Of a DNA stretch of 10,951 nucleotides, positions 1 to 5,059 are shown piece by piece. The DNA lies in the NCBI GenBank assembly GCA_024860865.1, contig JACRDV010000009.1, positions 1 through 10,951 on the forward strand. The letters are read 5' to 3'. The notes under the pieces were generated by a model. The model was given only the letters and a program-made list of their open reading frames with translations. It ran no database searches and had not been told where the DNA came from. The position numbers and the translations under genes were made by a program. Source of the DNA: Methanobacteriota archaeon (lineage in GTDB: Archaea; JACRDV01). Each line of letters opens with the position of its first letter. Positions within the stretch are counted from its first letter, which is position 1.

Positions 1-974
1 ACACATGTGCAGAGGTATCCTTAAGTCTACCCATTGCGGATTTGTTTGAATTTGGTAGGCTTAAAACAAATATTGAAGAAGTATCTAGTCTTGATGGATA
101 TTTAATAGGAAAGGCAACTATTTCAAACAATAAAGTTTCTGGTTTTGTATTAGAGTATGGAAATTTTTGGACAAAATATAAAGGTTGTAAATTTGGTGCC
201 GATTTAAATTGTTTAGAAACGAACTTCCCAACGGCAGTAAGCCAAGCAAGAGAAGCAATTAAATCGATTGCAAGCATTTGGTCAAAAGCACTTTCAGAGG
301 CAAAATTATTAGACAGAGAACCAAAAACCCCTCCAGGAAATGATACTAAACCAAAACCGCGACCGCCAGGAATAACTATTTTCTCAGAAGATTTTGAAGG
401 AGGAATTGCTAACTGGAGAAAAGAAGGGTGCGCAATGCACACCACGCTGTGCAATTTAACATGGTCAATTGAAAAATTTGTCAGCGAATTTAGTTCTCTC
501 AAAATCAGAAACATTGTTTGTGCAGCTACAGTTACGCAAACTGTTAGAGCCACAAGGAGTTTTGCCGAAGTCAATCCAGGGGAGATCCATTTTGAAGTTT
601 ATGTGCAAGGGAGTTTAGATTCCCAACCTAGAGATGGTTTTAGACCAATTCTTAGGCTAACAAGGGGGAATTTAACAATCTATCAGAGCTATTATTACAG
701 CGTTAAGAAGAATTATTCAAAGTTTGGCTTTGAGCCAGACAAACTCTCTCCTTACTATCGCCTTGACAATTGGACAAAATTTGATTTAGTTTATTATTAC
801 AACGGCACTGCTCACTTATACATCCATGACCAATTAGTAGCAATTAAAACTGGTCTGCCAAAAAATTATACTTTTAGCAATGTGTGGTTAATTAACGAGG
901 GACATTCTGATTGCCATCAAATAGTTACTTACTTCGATGATGTTAAAGTATGGTATAGAACTAAAGATCTTTGA
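1..974 (+). CDS. Secreted glycoprotein with LamG-like C-terminal domain (5' partial)
   Basis: The reading frame is open to the left edge (first full codon at base 3), so the gene begins outside the window; the TTG at 42 is not needed as a start. Counting from that TTG, residues 1-93 are a mixed region with two cysteines (49, 57). A Pro/Lys/Gly-rich linker (about 94-110) follows, then a beta-rich domain that opens with a phrase typical of concanavalin/LamG jelly-roll domains (FSEDFEGGIANW) and ends FDDVKVWY. Seven N-x-S/T sequons lie between about residue 100 and the C-terminus, which suggests an exported, N-glycosylated archaeal protein. Six cysteines could form disulfides. No transmembrane anchor is visible at the C-terminus, and any signal peptide would lie upstream of the window. 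The substrate is unknown; carbohydrate or adhesion binding is inferred from the fold alone. Confidence 0.7.
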   Translation, partial: TCAEVSLSLPIADLFEFGRLKTNIEEVSSLDGYLIGKATISNNKVSGFVLEYGNFWTKYKGCKFGADLNCLETNFPTAVSQAREAIKSIASIWSKALSEAKLLDREPKTPPGNDTKPKPRPPGITIFSEDFEGGIANWRKEGCAMHTTLCNLTWSIEKFVSEFSSLKIRNIVCAATVTQTVRATRSFAEVNPGEIHFEVYVQGSLDSQPRDGFRPILRLTRGNLTIYQSYYYSVKKNYSKFGFEPDKLSPYYRLDNWTKFDLVYYYNGTAHLYIHDQLVAIKTGLPKNYTFSNVWLINEGHSDCHQIVTYFDDVKVWYRTKDL

Positions 975-1013
975 CTATTATTAAATTCTAATCTTCTTAT
1001 TGAATTTGGAGCA

Positions 1014-1021
1014 TTATAATT
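1014..1021 (+). promoter_or_regulatory. Possible TATA box for the membrane-protein gene
   Basis: TTATAATT, followed by a T-rich run, lies in the 74-base gap before the ATG at 1049. A weak AGGA ribosome binding site sits five bases before that ATG. The distance from box to ATG is short, so the mRNA would have almost no leader. Assigned by eye only. Confidence 0.3.
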
Positions 1022-1048
1022 TTTATTAGCTCAATAGAGTTAGGAAAA

Positions 1049-1564
1049 ATGGAGAAAAACAGAATAATTAAAAAAGGTTATTTTAGCGATCCTAAAGTAA
1101 GAATTTCATTTTATATTTGGACACCGATTATAGTAGTTTCAATTATATTGAAATATATAATTGGTAGACGAATAGACGCTCCTATTTTTGATCCTTTGTC
1201 TATTTTAGGACCAATTTTTAATCCTTTGTCTATTATAGGACTGAGTATATCGTTTTCAATATTTCTAGTTATATTTAAAGTAACTAAGGATAAAAGCGTA
1301 CTCAGAGGGTCTTTAGTATCAATTGTGTTTAGCGCTATTTTTGCAGGTTTCTTGAAGATGCCTATTGGTTTTATTACAACATTTATAGAAAGTTTATTGG
1401 GAAGGTTTATTGCCACCGCCTTTGTAGTATCCGCCTTTATAGTATGGATTTTGATTCCACCCATAATTTGTTATATTTATAGTAGAGCAGGTGTCTATCC
1501 CTTTACGCGGCTCGGCTACTTAGCATCTGCATTGTTCGTCTGTTCGTCCCTGTTATGGGTTTAG
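1049..1564 (+). CDS. Multi-pass membrane protein, C-terminus displaced by frameshift
   Basis: The reading frame of 171 codons encodes a hydrophobic protein of no family I recognise. About four membrane segments are visible: roughly residues 21-37, 60-78, 87-112 and 119-143, with the final segment at 157-171 cut short. The N-terminus is basic. Residues 45-54 and 55-64 are two copies of a PIFxPLSIxG repeat between the first two segments. The frame stops inside the last hydrophobic segment, directly after an 8-bp tandem duplication at 1533-1548. Without one copy the frame continues to a TAA at 1645-1647 and gives 196 residues with a complete last membrane helix and a short acidic tail. I therefore regard the gene as recently broken, phase-variable or misassembled. 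The ATG at 1049 has a weak AGGA site upstream. An antisense frame inside it (1111-1464) is a shadow. Confidence 0.6.
   Translation: MEKNRIIKKGYFSDPKVRISFYIWTPIIVVSIILKYIIGRRIDAPIFDPLSILGPIFNPLSIIGLSISFSIFLVIFKVTKDKSVLRGSLVSIVFSAIFAGFLKMPIGFITTFIESLLGRFIATAFVVSAFIVWILIPPIICYIYSRAGVYPFTRLGYLASALFVCSSLLWV
1181..1240 (+). repeat. In-frame 30-bp tandem duplication in membrane-protein gene
   Basis: Bases 1181-1210 and 1211-1240 match at 27 of 30 positions by eye and encode two consecutive 10-residue units, PIFDPLSILG and PIFNPLSIIG. The three differences suggest the duplication is older than the 8-bp one downstream. Confidence 0.9.
1533..1548 (+). repeat. 8-bp perfect tandem duplication causing frameshift
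   Basis: TGTTCGTC occurs twice in direct succession (1533-1540 and 1541-1548). Eight extra bases shift the frame of the membrane-protein gene and bring a TAG at 1562-1564 into play. Deleting either copy restores an open frame to 1647. This is the signature of replication slippage; an assembly artefact is also possible. Confidence 0.9.
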
Positions 1565-1647
1565 GAATTATGCTTTTTTATTCCATAGCTGTTCGGAACT
1601 TTCTGTCGCTTATCGGTTTTTCGGAAATCGAAAATGAAATTTTCTAA
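1549..1647 (+). other. Displaced C-terminal coding segment of membrane protein
   Basis: In the frame used once a single TGTTCGTC copy is assumed, this stretch encodes a continuation beginning PVMGLGIMLFYSIAV and ending in an acidic tail (GFSEIENEIF), with TAA at 1645-1647. The hydrophobic run completes the membrane segment begun upstream, which supports that it is real coding sequence out of register with its own start. Confidence 0.55.
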
Positions 1648-1658
1648 ATATTTAGAAA
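1641..1658. repeat. 18-bp perfect palindrome
   Basis: TTTCTAAATATTTAGAAA equals its own reverse complement. It overlaps the restored stop codon of the membrane-protein gene and lies about 70 bases before the DUF3800-like gene. It could be a dimeric regulator site or part of a transcription end signal. An AT-rich background makes chance palindromes easier, but 18 perfect bases is long. Confidence 0.5.
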
Positions 1659-1690
1659 GAACGTGTTTATCCTAAGTTGTTTTCAAAAAC

Positions 1691-1696
1691 TATAAA
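1691..1696 (+). promoter_or_regulatory. TATA box for the DUF3800-like gene
   Basis: TATAAA lies 39 bases before the ATG at 1730. A start about 25 bases downstream would give a leader of roughly 10 bases, consistent with a nearly leaderless archaeal mRNA; an AAGGT motif at 1720-1724 could still act as a weak ribosome binding site. Confidence 0.45.
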
Positions 1697-1729
1697 CGAA
1701 CCATTCATTCTACTGGTTTCAAGGTAACA

Positions 1730-2734
1730 ATGAAAGAAAGAATTAGATTATTCCTTGAGATAATTAGGAGCGCATATTATGGAGGGAAATTTGAATACAA
1801 AGATATTACTTTTAATCTAGAGCCAACTCTGGTTTCTCCTTCTGACTTCATTAGAAAAATTTCACAACCTAAAACAGCCTATGAGAATCTAATAAATTCT
1901 TTAGATACTGATTTTAAGGAAGCCGCACATAGCGAGATGTATAGATCTGAAAGAGGTTGGATAAACCAAGGATTGCAAGGTTATGAAGGATTAAAAATTA
2001 GGAGAATAGAGTTCGGAAAAAAGACTTTTTTAATCCCAGTTCTTTCAAATCCGGCCATCGGGATCGATTCGAGTGGGATTGAGAATAAATCCACTATCTT
2101 TGCATTTTGCTTTATCGCGGACCCCAAGGCAGGCTATGTTTATCTGGAGAAACACCTTTGTCTTCCAAGGGCTCACGATCCTAATGAATTCAAATGGTTA
2201 AAATTAAACCCAACCTTTAGAAAAAGAGTATTAAATAACTTTGATTTGTTTTTAAGCATATGCTGTGAGGCTATACTTGTAGTAAACACGAATGTTTTTA
2301 TCTCTCCCGTAGAGAAACTTGATAATGTTTTTATAAAATTAATTGATGGTTGTTTTTCTGGTTATGAAAGCTGGCCACAGCAACGAAAGTTGAGATCATC
2401 TCTTAAAGAAAAATTCTTCAGCTTAGCCAATAACATTCCAATTCATTGTGATGCAGATTTTTCTCCCTTAACAGCTGATAAGATTGCCAAATTTTTTGTC
2501 CGAACACTATCTAAGTCAAATGGAAGGTATCGAGAGTGCACTCCTCTATATGCCACACTAAAATCTCATGAATCTATACCAATACAACTTGCTGATATAA
2601 TTGTAGGAGCTATTAAAACAAAAATTCAAAGTAAAGAAATCCAACCTTTTTCCGAATTATATTTTGATGTGCGAAAAATAAAAGGCAGGAATGGTAAGAA
2701 GGTTAAATCTTATTACTGGATAAAAAAGGGATAG
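1730..2734 (+). CDS. DUF3800-like RNase H-fold protein
   Basis: This 334-residue protein has the layout of the DUF3800 family: a strand with an early acidic residue (GIDSSG, D113), a KWLKL helix region (155-159), a second acidic cluster (HCDADF, D241/D243) and the family's C-terminal QLAD signature (286-289, D289) followed by a helix. These acidic residues would form an RNase H-like active site, so a metal-dependent nuclease role is plausible but unproven. About 110 residues precede the core, longer than in minimal DUF3800 proteins. The C-terminus is very basic, which fits nucleic-acid contact. The ATG has a weak AAGGT site and a TATAAA box upstream, so it is probably transcribed alone. DUF3800 genes are often found in mobile or defence neighbourhoods, but none is certain here. 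Family assignment rests on motif memory only. Confidence 0.6.
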   Translation: MKERIRLFLEIIRSAYYGGKFEYKDITFNLEPTLVSPSDFIRKISQPKTAYENLINSLDTDFKEAAHSEMYRSERGWINQGLQGYEGLKIRRIEFGKKTFLIPVLSNPAIGIDSSGIENKSTIFAFCFIADPKAGYVYLEKHLCLPRAHDPNEFKWLKLNPTFRKRVLNNFDLFLSICCEAILVVNTNVFISPVEKLDNVFIKLIDGCFSGYESWPQQRKLRSSLKEKFFSLANNIPIHCDADFSPLTADKIAKFFVRTLSKSNGRYRECTPLYATLKSHESIPIQLADIIVGAIKTKIQSKEIQPFSELYFDVRKIKGRNGKKVKSYYWIKKG

Positions 2735-2820
2735 GTGCCGTGCGCCGTTAGACTTATATCGCGGACGTTGCCTTCTCTGAAGGCCCCGCACCCCGCTGGA
2801 CGCACGGACTTTGGTACCTA
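2722..2820 (-). ncRNA. GC-rich structured small RNA candidate (RNA1)
   Basis: In AT-rich surroundings, 2735-2818 is strikingly GC-rich and highly self-complementary. CCGTGCG (2738-2744) pairs with CGCACGG (2801-2807), GCGG (2761-2764) with CCGC (2786-2789), and GCCTTC (2770-2775) with GAAGGC (2779-2784) around a TCT triplet, giving a long nested hairpin. On the minus strand a TTTAAATA box (2843-2850) lies about 25-30 bases before the element, and a run of six T (2722-2727) follows it, the usual archaeal termination signal. The outer GGTGCC/GGTACC pairing works slightly better on the plus strand (a G-U pair instead of A-C), so the strand is not settled. It is not recognisable as tRNA, H/ACA or C/D RNA. 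Its 3' end overlaps the stop codon of the upstream plus-strand gene. Confidence 0.5.
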
Positions 2821-2842
2821 ATAGAATAGTTATTGCATTGCA

Positions 2843-2850
2843 TATTTAAA
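2843..2850 (-). promoter_or_regulatory. TATA box for RNA1
   Basis: Read on the minus strand this is TTTAAATA, an archaeal consensus-like TATA box, placed so that a start about 25 bases downstream falls at about 2820, at the edge of the GC-rich element. Confidence 0.5.
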
Positions 2851-2855
2851 GGTAA

Positions 2856-2874
2856 TCTGTAAATTTCTTACAGA
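2856..2874. repeat. 7-bp inverted repeat just upstream of RNA1 TATA box
   Basis: TCTGTAA and TTACAGA are perfect inverted copies separated by ATTTC. On the minus strand the repeat lies immediately upstream of the TATA box and the factor-B recognition region, where an activator or repressor site would be expected. Confidence 0.4.
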
Positions 2875-2919
2875 AAGTATAGTAGATATGCTGTGCCACA
2901 GTCTTAATCCAGAGAAAGG

Positions 2920-3291
2920 TTAAATTGTGGAATCAGTAAAATTTGTAAGTCCTACTGAGATTAGGGTTAGTATGATATCGCCTGAATTGCTTTTGTAGCC
3001 CCCATGGATCTGACCGTTACCAATCCGGATGGTCAAAGTTATGCCCTTCTCCAGAGCAATCAAAATACTGCCCAATCCTTCCTTTCCTTTTATATGCCTT
3101 CGCTCTACTGTGGCGAGCAAGGGAGAACTAGTAAGTTTTCTATCTTTGTAAATGGAGCTAGGGTCTCCTTTTTACAAGGAATAACGATTATCTCCGTAAA
3201 ATTCGTAAATTCCATGTAACTTAGAGCTACCATAGACATCCATGGATGCCTCTATTGGTACGAAGGATGTAATTATAACGCTGGTGAGCTC
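2920..3291 (-). pseudogene. Degenerate reading frame of unknown family
   Basis: Directly after the stop of the protease remnant, the same minus-strand frame stays open for about 39 codons (ELTSVIITSFVPIEAS and onwards), meets one TAA at 3172-3174, then runs another 83 codons to a TAA at the low-coordinate end. The second half includes LEKGITLTIRIGNGQIHGG and looks protein-like, with mixed charge and beta-type alternation. I do not recognise a family. One internal stop in about 120 codons suggests a decayed gene, but a competing plus-strand frame (3004-3219) covers part of the same bases, so coding status is uncertain. Confidence 0.3.
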
Positions 3292-3661
3292 TTATTCGAT
3301 ATAGCCAGTTCCTTTCACGGGACCACATAACACTTTAAACTTCTCTAGAAGATCTTTGAATCCTATTATCACTGGGACAACATCAACTGGTGCCAAAAAT
3401 GCCCGTATGTTTATTTCATCAGTCTGATTTCCTAGCTCATCTACTATTCTGGCTCTCACCCATCCAATCTTACATCCATGAAACATTCTTTCTTTGGGAC
3501 TAAGCCCCTACATAATGTTCACCTATCATTTTGATGTCAAGCCTTTTCCATAAACTTAGAGGAAGTACAGATGTGTGCGCTCCAGTGTCAACAATGGCAT
3601 GCCTAGCTTCTGTAAAGCCATCTTTAGTTCTAAACCCTGCTCTACAAACAAGTCTAATCAA
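3292..3661 (-). pseudogene. Retropepsin-like aspartyl protease, frameshifted
   Basis: Reading from a TTG at 3661, the minus strand encodes a short beta-rich start and then IVDTGAHTSVLP, the catalytic Asp-Thr-Gly motif of clan AA (retropepsin-like) proteases. The frame then hits a TAG after EHYVGA. In the next frame, from about 3486, the protein continues through MFHGCKIGWV to VVPVIIGFKDLLEKFKV, the C-terminal IIGxxxLexF motif of the same family, and ends at 3292. Removing one base from the four-C run (3505-3508 on the plus strand) joins both halves into a single protein of roughly 120 residues. Such small proteases in archaea and bacteria commonly follow a DUF5678 gene, as here. The lesion lies in a short homopolymer, so a sequencing error is a fair alternative to true loss. 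Confidence 0.65.
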
Positions 3662-3725
3662 GCTATTGTAGTCTGGAAATTTAGAAGTTCAAAATCAAAA
3701 AAATTTGATGAAAGATAGTTGAACC

Positions 3726-3944
3726 CTAATAGATAGCCGCCCCTGATTCGACAAAAATCACAGGAACATATTTTTTTCCACTAATCTTCTTTGCTTTGTT
3801 TTCAACTTCCTCTAGATTTTCCCCATGGCTTACTACCTTCTTTCCAACTATTGCTACCCATTTGTCCTTGTATTGCTTTTGCAATTCAGAGTAATGCTCT
3901 TCTCCCCATCTCATGTCTTCCAAAAACTCTTTTGGCTCAGCCAT
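3726..3944 (-). CDS. DUF5678 family small protein
   Basis: The 72-residue product (ATG at 3944) has the typical DUF5678 pattern: a helical lead-in with HYSELQKQYKDKWVAIV, then KKVVSHGENLEEVENKAKK, then a closing strand VPVIFVESGAAIY. The family has no established function but is often encoded just before a retropepsin-like protease, matching the broken protease 65 bases downstream. In-frame GTG (3953) and ATG (3950) codons also exist, but the ATG at 3944 is preferred because GTGAT (3949-3953) then sits as a ribosome binding site, the same arrangement seen at ilvD and at the 54-aa gene. An 18-bp near-palindrome covers the expected transcript start, which suggests repression by a dimeric regulator. 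Confidence 0.75.
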   Translation of the reverse strand: MAEPKEFLEDMRWGEEHYSELQKQYKDKWVAIVGKKVVSHGENLEEVENKAKKISGKKYVPVIFVESGAAIY

Positions 3945-3951
3945 ACTCATC

Positions 3952-3969
3952 ACTCATTAATTGATGAGT
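3952..3969. promoter_or_regulatory. Near-palindromic operator candidate at DUF5678 start
   Basis: ACTCATTAATTGATGAGT has perfect 6-base arms and matches its reverse complement at 16 of 18 positions. It lies between the minus-strand TATA box and the start codon and overlaps the expected transcript start and the GTGAT ribosome binding site. Confidence 0.4.
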
Positions 3970-3978
3970 TCTTATTCT

Positions 3979-3989
3979 TATATTTTTAA
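3979..3989 (-). promoter_or_regulatory. TATA box for DUF5678 gene
   Basis: Minus-strand TTAAAAATATA is placed to start transcription near 3958, giving a leader of about 14 bases before the ATG at 3944. Confidence 0.4.
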
Positions 3990-4151
3990 TCGATAGTTTC
4001 TAACTGAACGCAAATGATATGAATTTACGTCATTAAAGAAATAATGCGAACGATGATAACGAAGAAAACTCTATCTCCCGTAGCTAGATTATAGTTCTCA
4101 TCATCCACGCTATCACGGCTAAACTTATTTAAATGTTCTTAAGTTTCAAAG

Positions 4152-4171
4152 CAAATATTTAACAAATATTT
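4152..4171 (+). repeat. Two direct CAAATATTT boxes upstream of coiled-coil operon
   Basis: CAAATATTT occurs at 4152-4160 and 4163-4171, 11 bases apart (about one helical turn), with a related AATATTT at 4184-4190 next to the TATA box. They may be activator sites. The rest of the 270-base divergent intergenic region (about 3990-4150) shows nothing else I can name, apart from another TTTAAAT motif near 4126. Confidence 0.3.
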
Positions 4172-4187
4172 TATTAAAATCAGAATA

Positions 4188-4197
4188 TTTAAATATA
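4188..4197 (+). promoter_or_regulatory. Strong TATA box for coiled-coil operon
   Basis: TTTAAATATA is close to the archaeal consensus. A start about 25 bases downstream falls at about 4217, leaving a leader of under ten bases before the ATG at 4224, so the first mRNA may be leaderless. Confidence 0.55.
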
Positions 4198-4223
4198 TTA
4201 AAAAGAAAGGATCACATGTTGGT

Positions 4224-4466
4224 ATGAGTTTGATTAAAGAAGAGAATCCTCCTCAAGATTCTAAAACACAAGAAACTGAATATGAAGATGTAATTTTGGG
4301 AGAAATAGAAGACCTAAGAAAAAGAATAATTGAACAACAAAAAATATTCGAAGAGCGACAAAAGTTATTGGAAGAGCGATTGGAAGCAGAAATGAAATTC
4401 AATTTAGAAAAATTAAAAGTAATAGAAAAGCTTCGAAAAGAAAGATCGGATTTGATTCCAGCTTAG
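4224..4466 (+). CDS. Small coiled-coil protein, first gene of a pair
   Basis: The 80-residue product is not recognised. Residues 1-18 are polar and probably disordered (Pro/Gln/Thr-rich). From about 19 to 76 it is a highly charged Glu/Lys/Arg helix with leucines or isoleucines at heptad-like spacing (IEDLRKRIIEQQ and KLLEERLEAEMKF), indicating a coiled coil. There are no cysteines and no membrane segment, so it is likely cytosolic. It is followed after 26 bases by a second coiled-coil gene, and the two probably form an operon and perhaps a hetero-oligomer. The ATG at 4224 follows a very good TATA box and has no clear ribosome binding site, consistent with a leaderless transcript. Confidence 0.65.
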   Translation: MSLIKEENPPQDSKTQETEYEDVILGEIEDLRKRIIEQQKIFEERQKLLEERLEAEMKFNLEKLKVIEKLRKERSDLIPA

Positions 4467-4492
4467 TAATTACTAAAAACTAAGGAAAAAAT

Positions 4493-4717
4493 ATGGTAAG
4501 AAAGGAAGAACTAGAAAAGAAACTAAAAGAAGCAAAAACTGTTGAGGAGAAACTAAAAATAATGATTGAAGCTGATGAAGCTATTTTAAGAGAGCTTAAG
4601 GAGCAAAGAGATAGGCTTGAAGCTCTTAGTTTTCAAACAAAAACCATCAAGGAATTATGGGGACTCTCTGTTGCAGAAAAGGCCATAGAAACTCCGACAA
4701 ATCCAGAAAAAGAATAG
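4493..4717 (+). CDS. Small coiled-coil protein, second gene of a pair
   Basis: The 74-residue product is not recognised. Residues 1-52 form a charged amphipathic helix with regular leucines and isoleucines (ELEKKLKEAKTVEEKLKIMI, then LRELKEQRDRLEAL), and the tail (53-74) ends in a Pro/Thr/Glu-rich stretch. AAGGA at 4482-4486 is a suitable ribosome binding site for the ATG. It shares composition and a helix-only architecture with the preceding gene, suggesting that the two products interact. The gene ends 28 bases from a convergent DUF5678-like gene. Confidence 0.65.
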   Translation: MVRKEELEKKLKEAKTVEEKLKIMIEADEAILRELKEQRDRLEALSFQTKTIKELWGLSVAEKAIETPTNPEKE

Positions 4718-4744
4718 AAGTAAGATTAAAAATTTTGAAGGAAT

Positions 4745-4778
4745 TCTAGACCAATCTGTTAAAGTTTGAATCTAGACC
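4745..4778. repeat. Direct repeat of TCTAGACC between convergent genes
   Basis: TCTAGACC occurs at 4745-4752 and 4771-4778, each preceded by GAAT or TGAA. The first copy includes the stop codon of the minus-strand gene. Because TCTAGA is itself palindromic the copies could also pair as a hairpin. Probably minor. Confidence 0.35.
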
Positions 4779-4964
4779 TTTAACCCTTTTGTTCTTTATA
4801 AGGAAAATGACGGCAATAATCCCTTTGGGATATACGCATCTGATTGAAATTTTTTTGTTAGGATATTTTTTCTCCACATCATCCAACATTTTCTTTAGAT
4901 TTTTACCTCTAGATACACGTTCGTTTTTAATTAAAATCTCATACTCAAATGTTTCTTTTTTCAT
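4746..4964 (-). CDS. DUF5678-like small protein
   Basis: The 72-residue product contains NERVSRGKNLKKMLDDVEKK followed by a strand-rich YPKGIIAVIF. This aligns with the KKVVSHGENLEEVENKAKK and VPVIFVESGAAIY parts of the DUF5678 protein at 3726-3944, so I read it as a divergent relative that lacks the N-terminal HYSELQKQY helix. The last 20 residues or so are an extra basic tail. GGTG just before the ATG at 4964 is a tight ribosome binding site. No protease gene follows it, as the next minus-strand position is occupied by the convergent coiled-coil operon. Function unknown; relation to DUF5678 is inferred by eye. Confidence 0.6.
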   Translation of the reverse strand: MKKETFEYEILIKNERVSRGKNLKKMLDDVEKKYPNKKISIRCVYPKGIIAVIFLIKNKRVKGLDSNFNRLV

Positions 4965-5059
4965 AACACCGCTGTTTTAATGAGTTAGATAACTTATTAC
5001 TAAAACTTTGTGAGTCCGTCGACTTTTTTCAAATATACAATAACTTTGCTATCCTCAAA

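Noticed and set aside
1111-1464. Minus-strand frame opposite the membrane-protein gene
   Set aside because: Shadow of a convincing coding frame; composition reflects antisense of hydrophobic codons.
2748-2754. GTTAGAC as the core of an integron attC site
   Set aside because: It fits GTTRRRY, but no partner RYYYAAC is found at a suitable distance in the right orientation and no integrase gene is present.
2738-2807. RNA1 as a tRNA (7-bp acceptor-like stem CCGTGCG/CGCACGG)
   Set aside because: No T-loop consensus (GTTCRAN), no T-stem next to the acceptor-like helix and no plausible anticodon arm on either strand.
3004-3219. Plus-strand 71-codon frame as a gene
   Set aside because: No ribosome binding site or promoter, no recognisable family, and it lies opposite a minus-strand frame that continues from the protease remnant.
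4060-4104. C/D-box guide RNA on the minus strand (ATGATGA at 4098-4104)
   Set aside because: No D box (CTGA) or terminal stem at a proper distance.
4789-4980. Plus-strand 63-codon frame opposite the DUF5678-like gene
   Set aside because: Phe/Ser-rich shadow; the minus-strand frame has a ribosome binding site and aligns with DUF5678.
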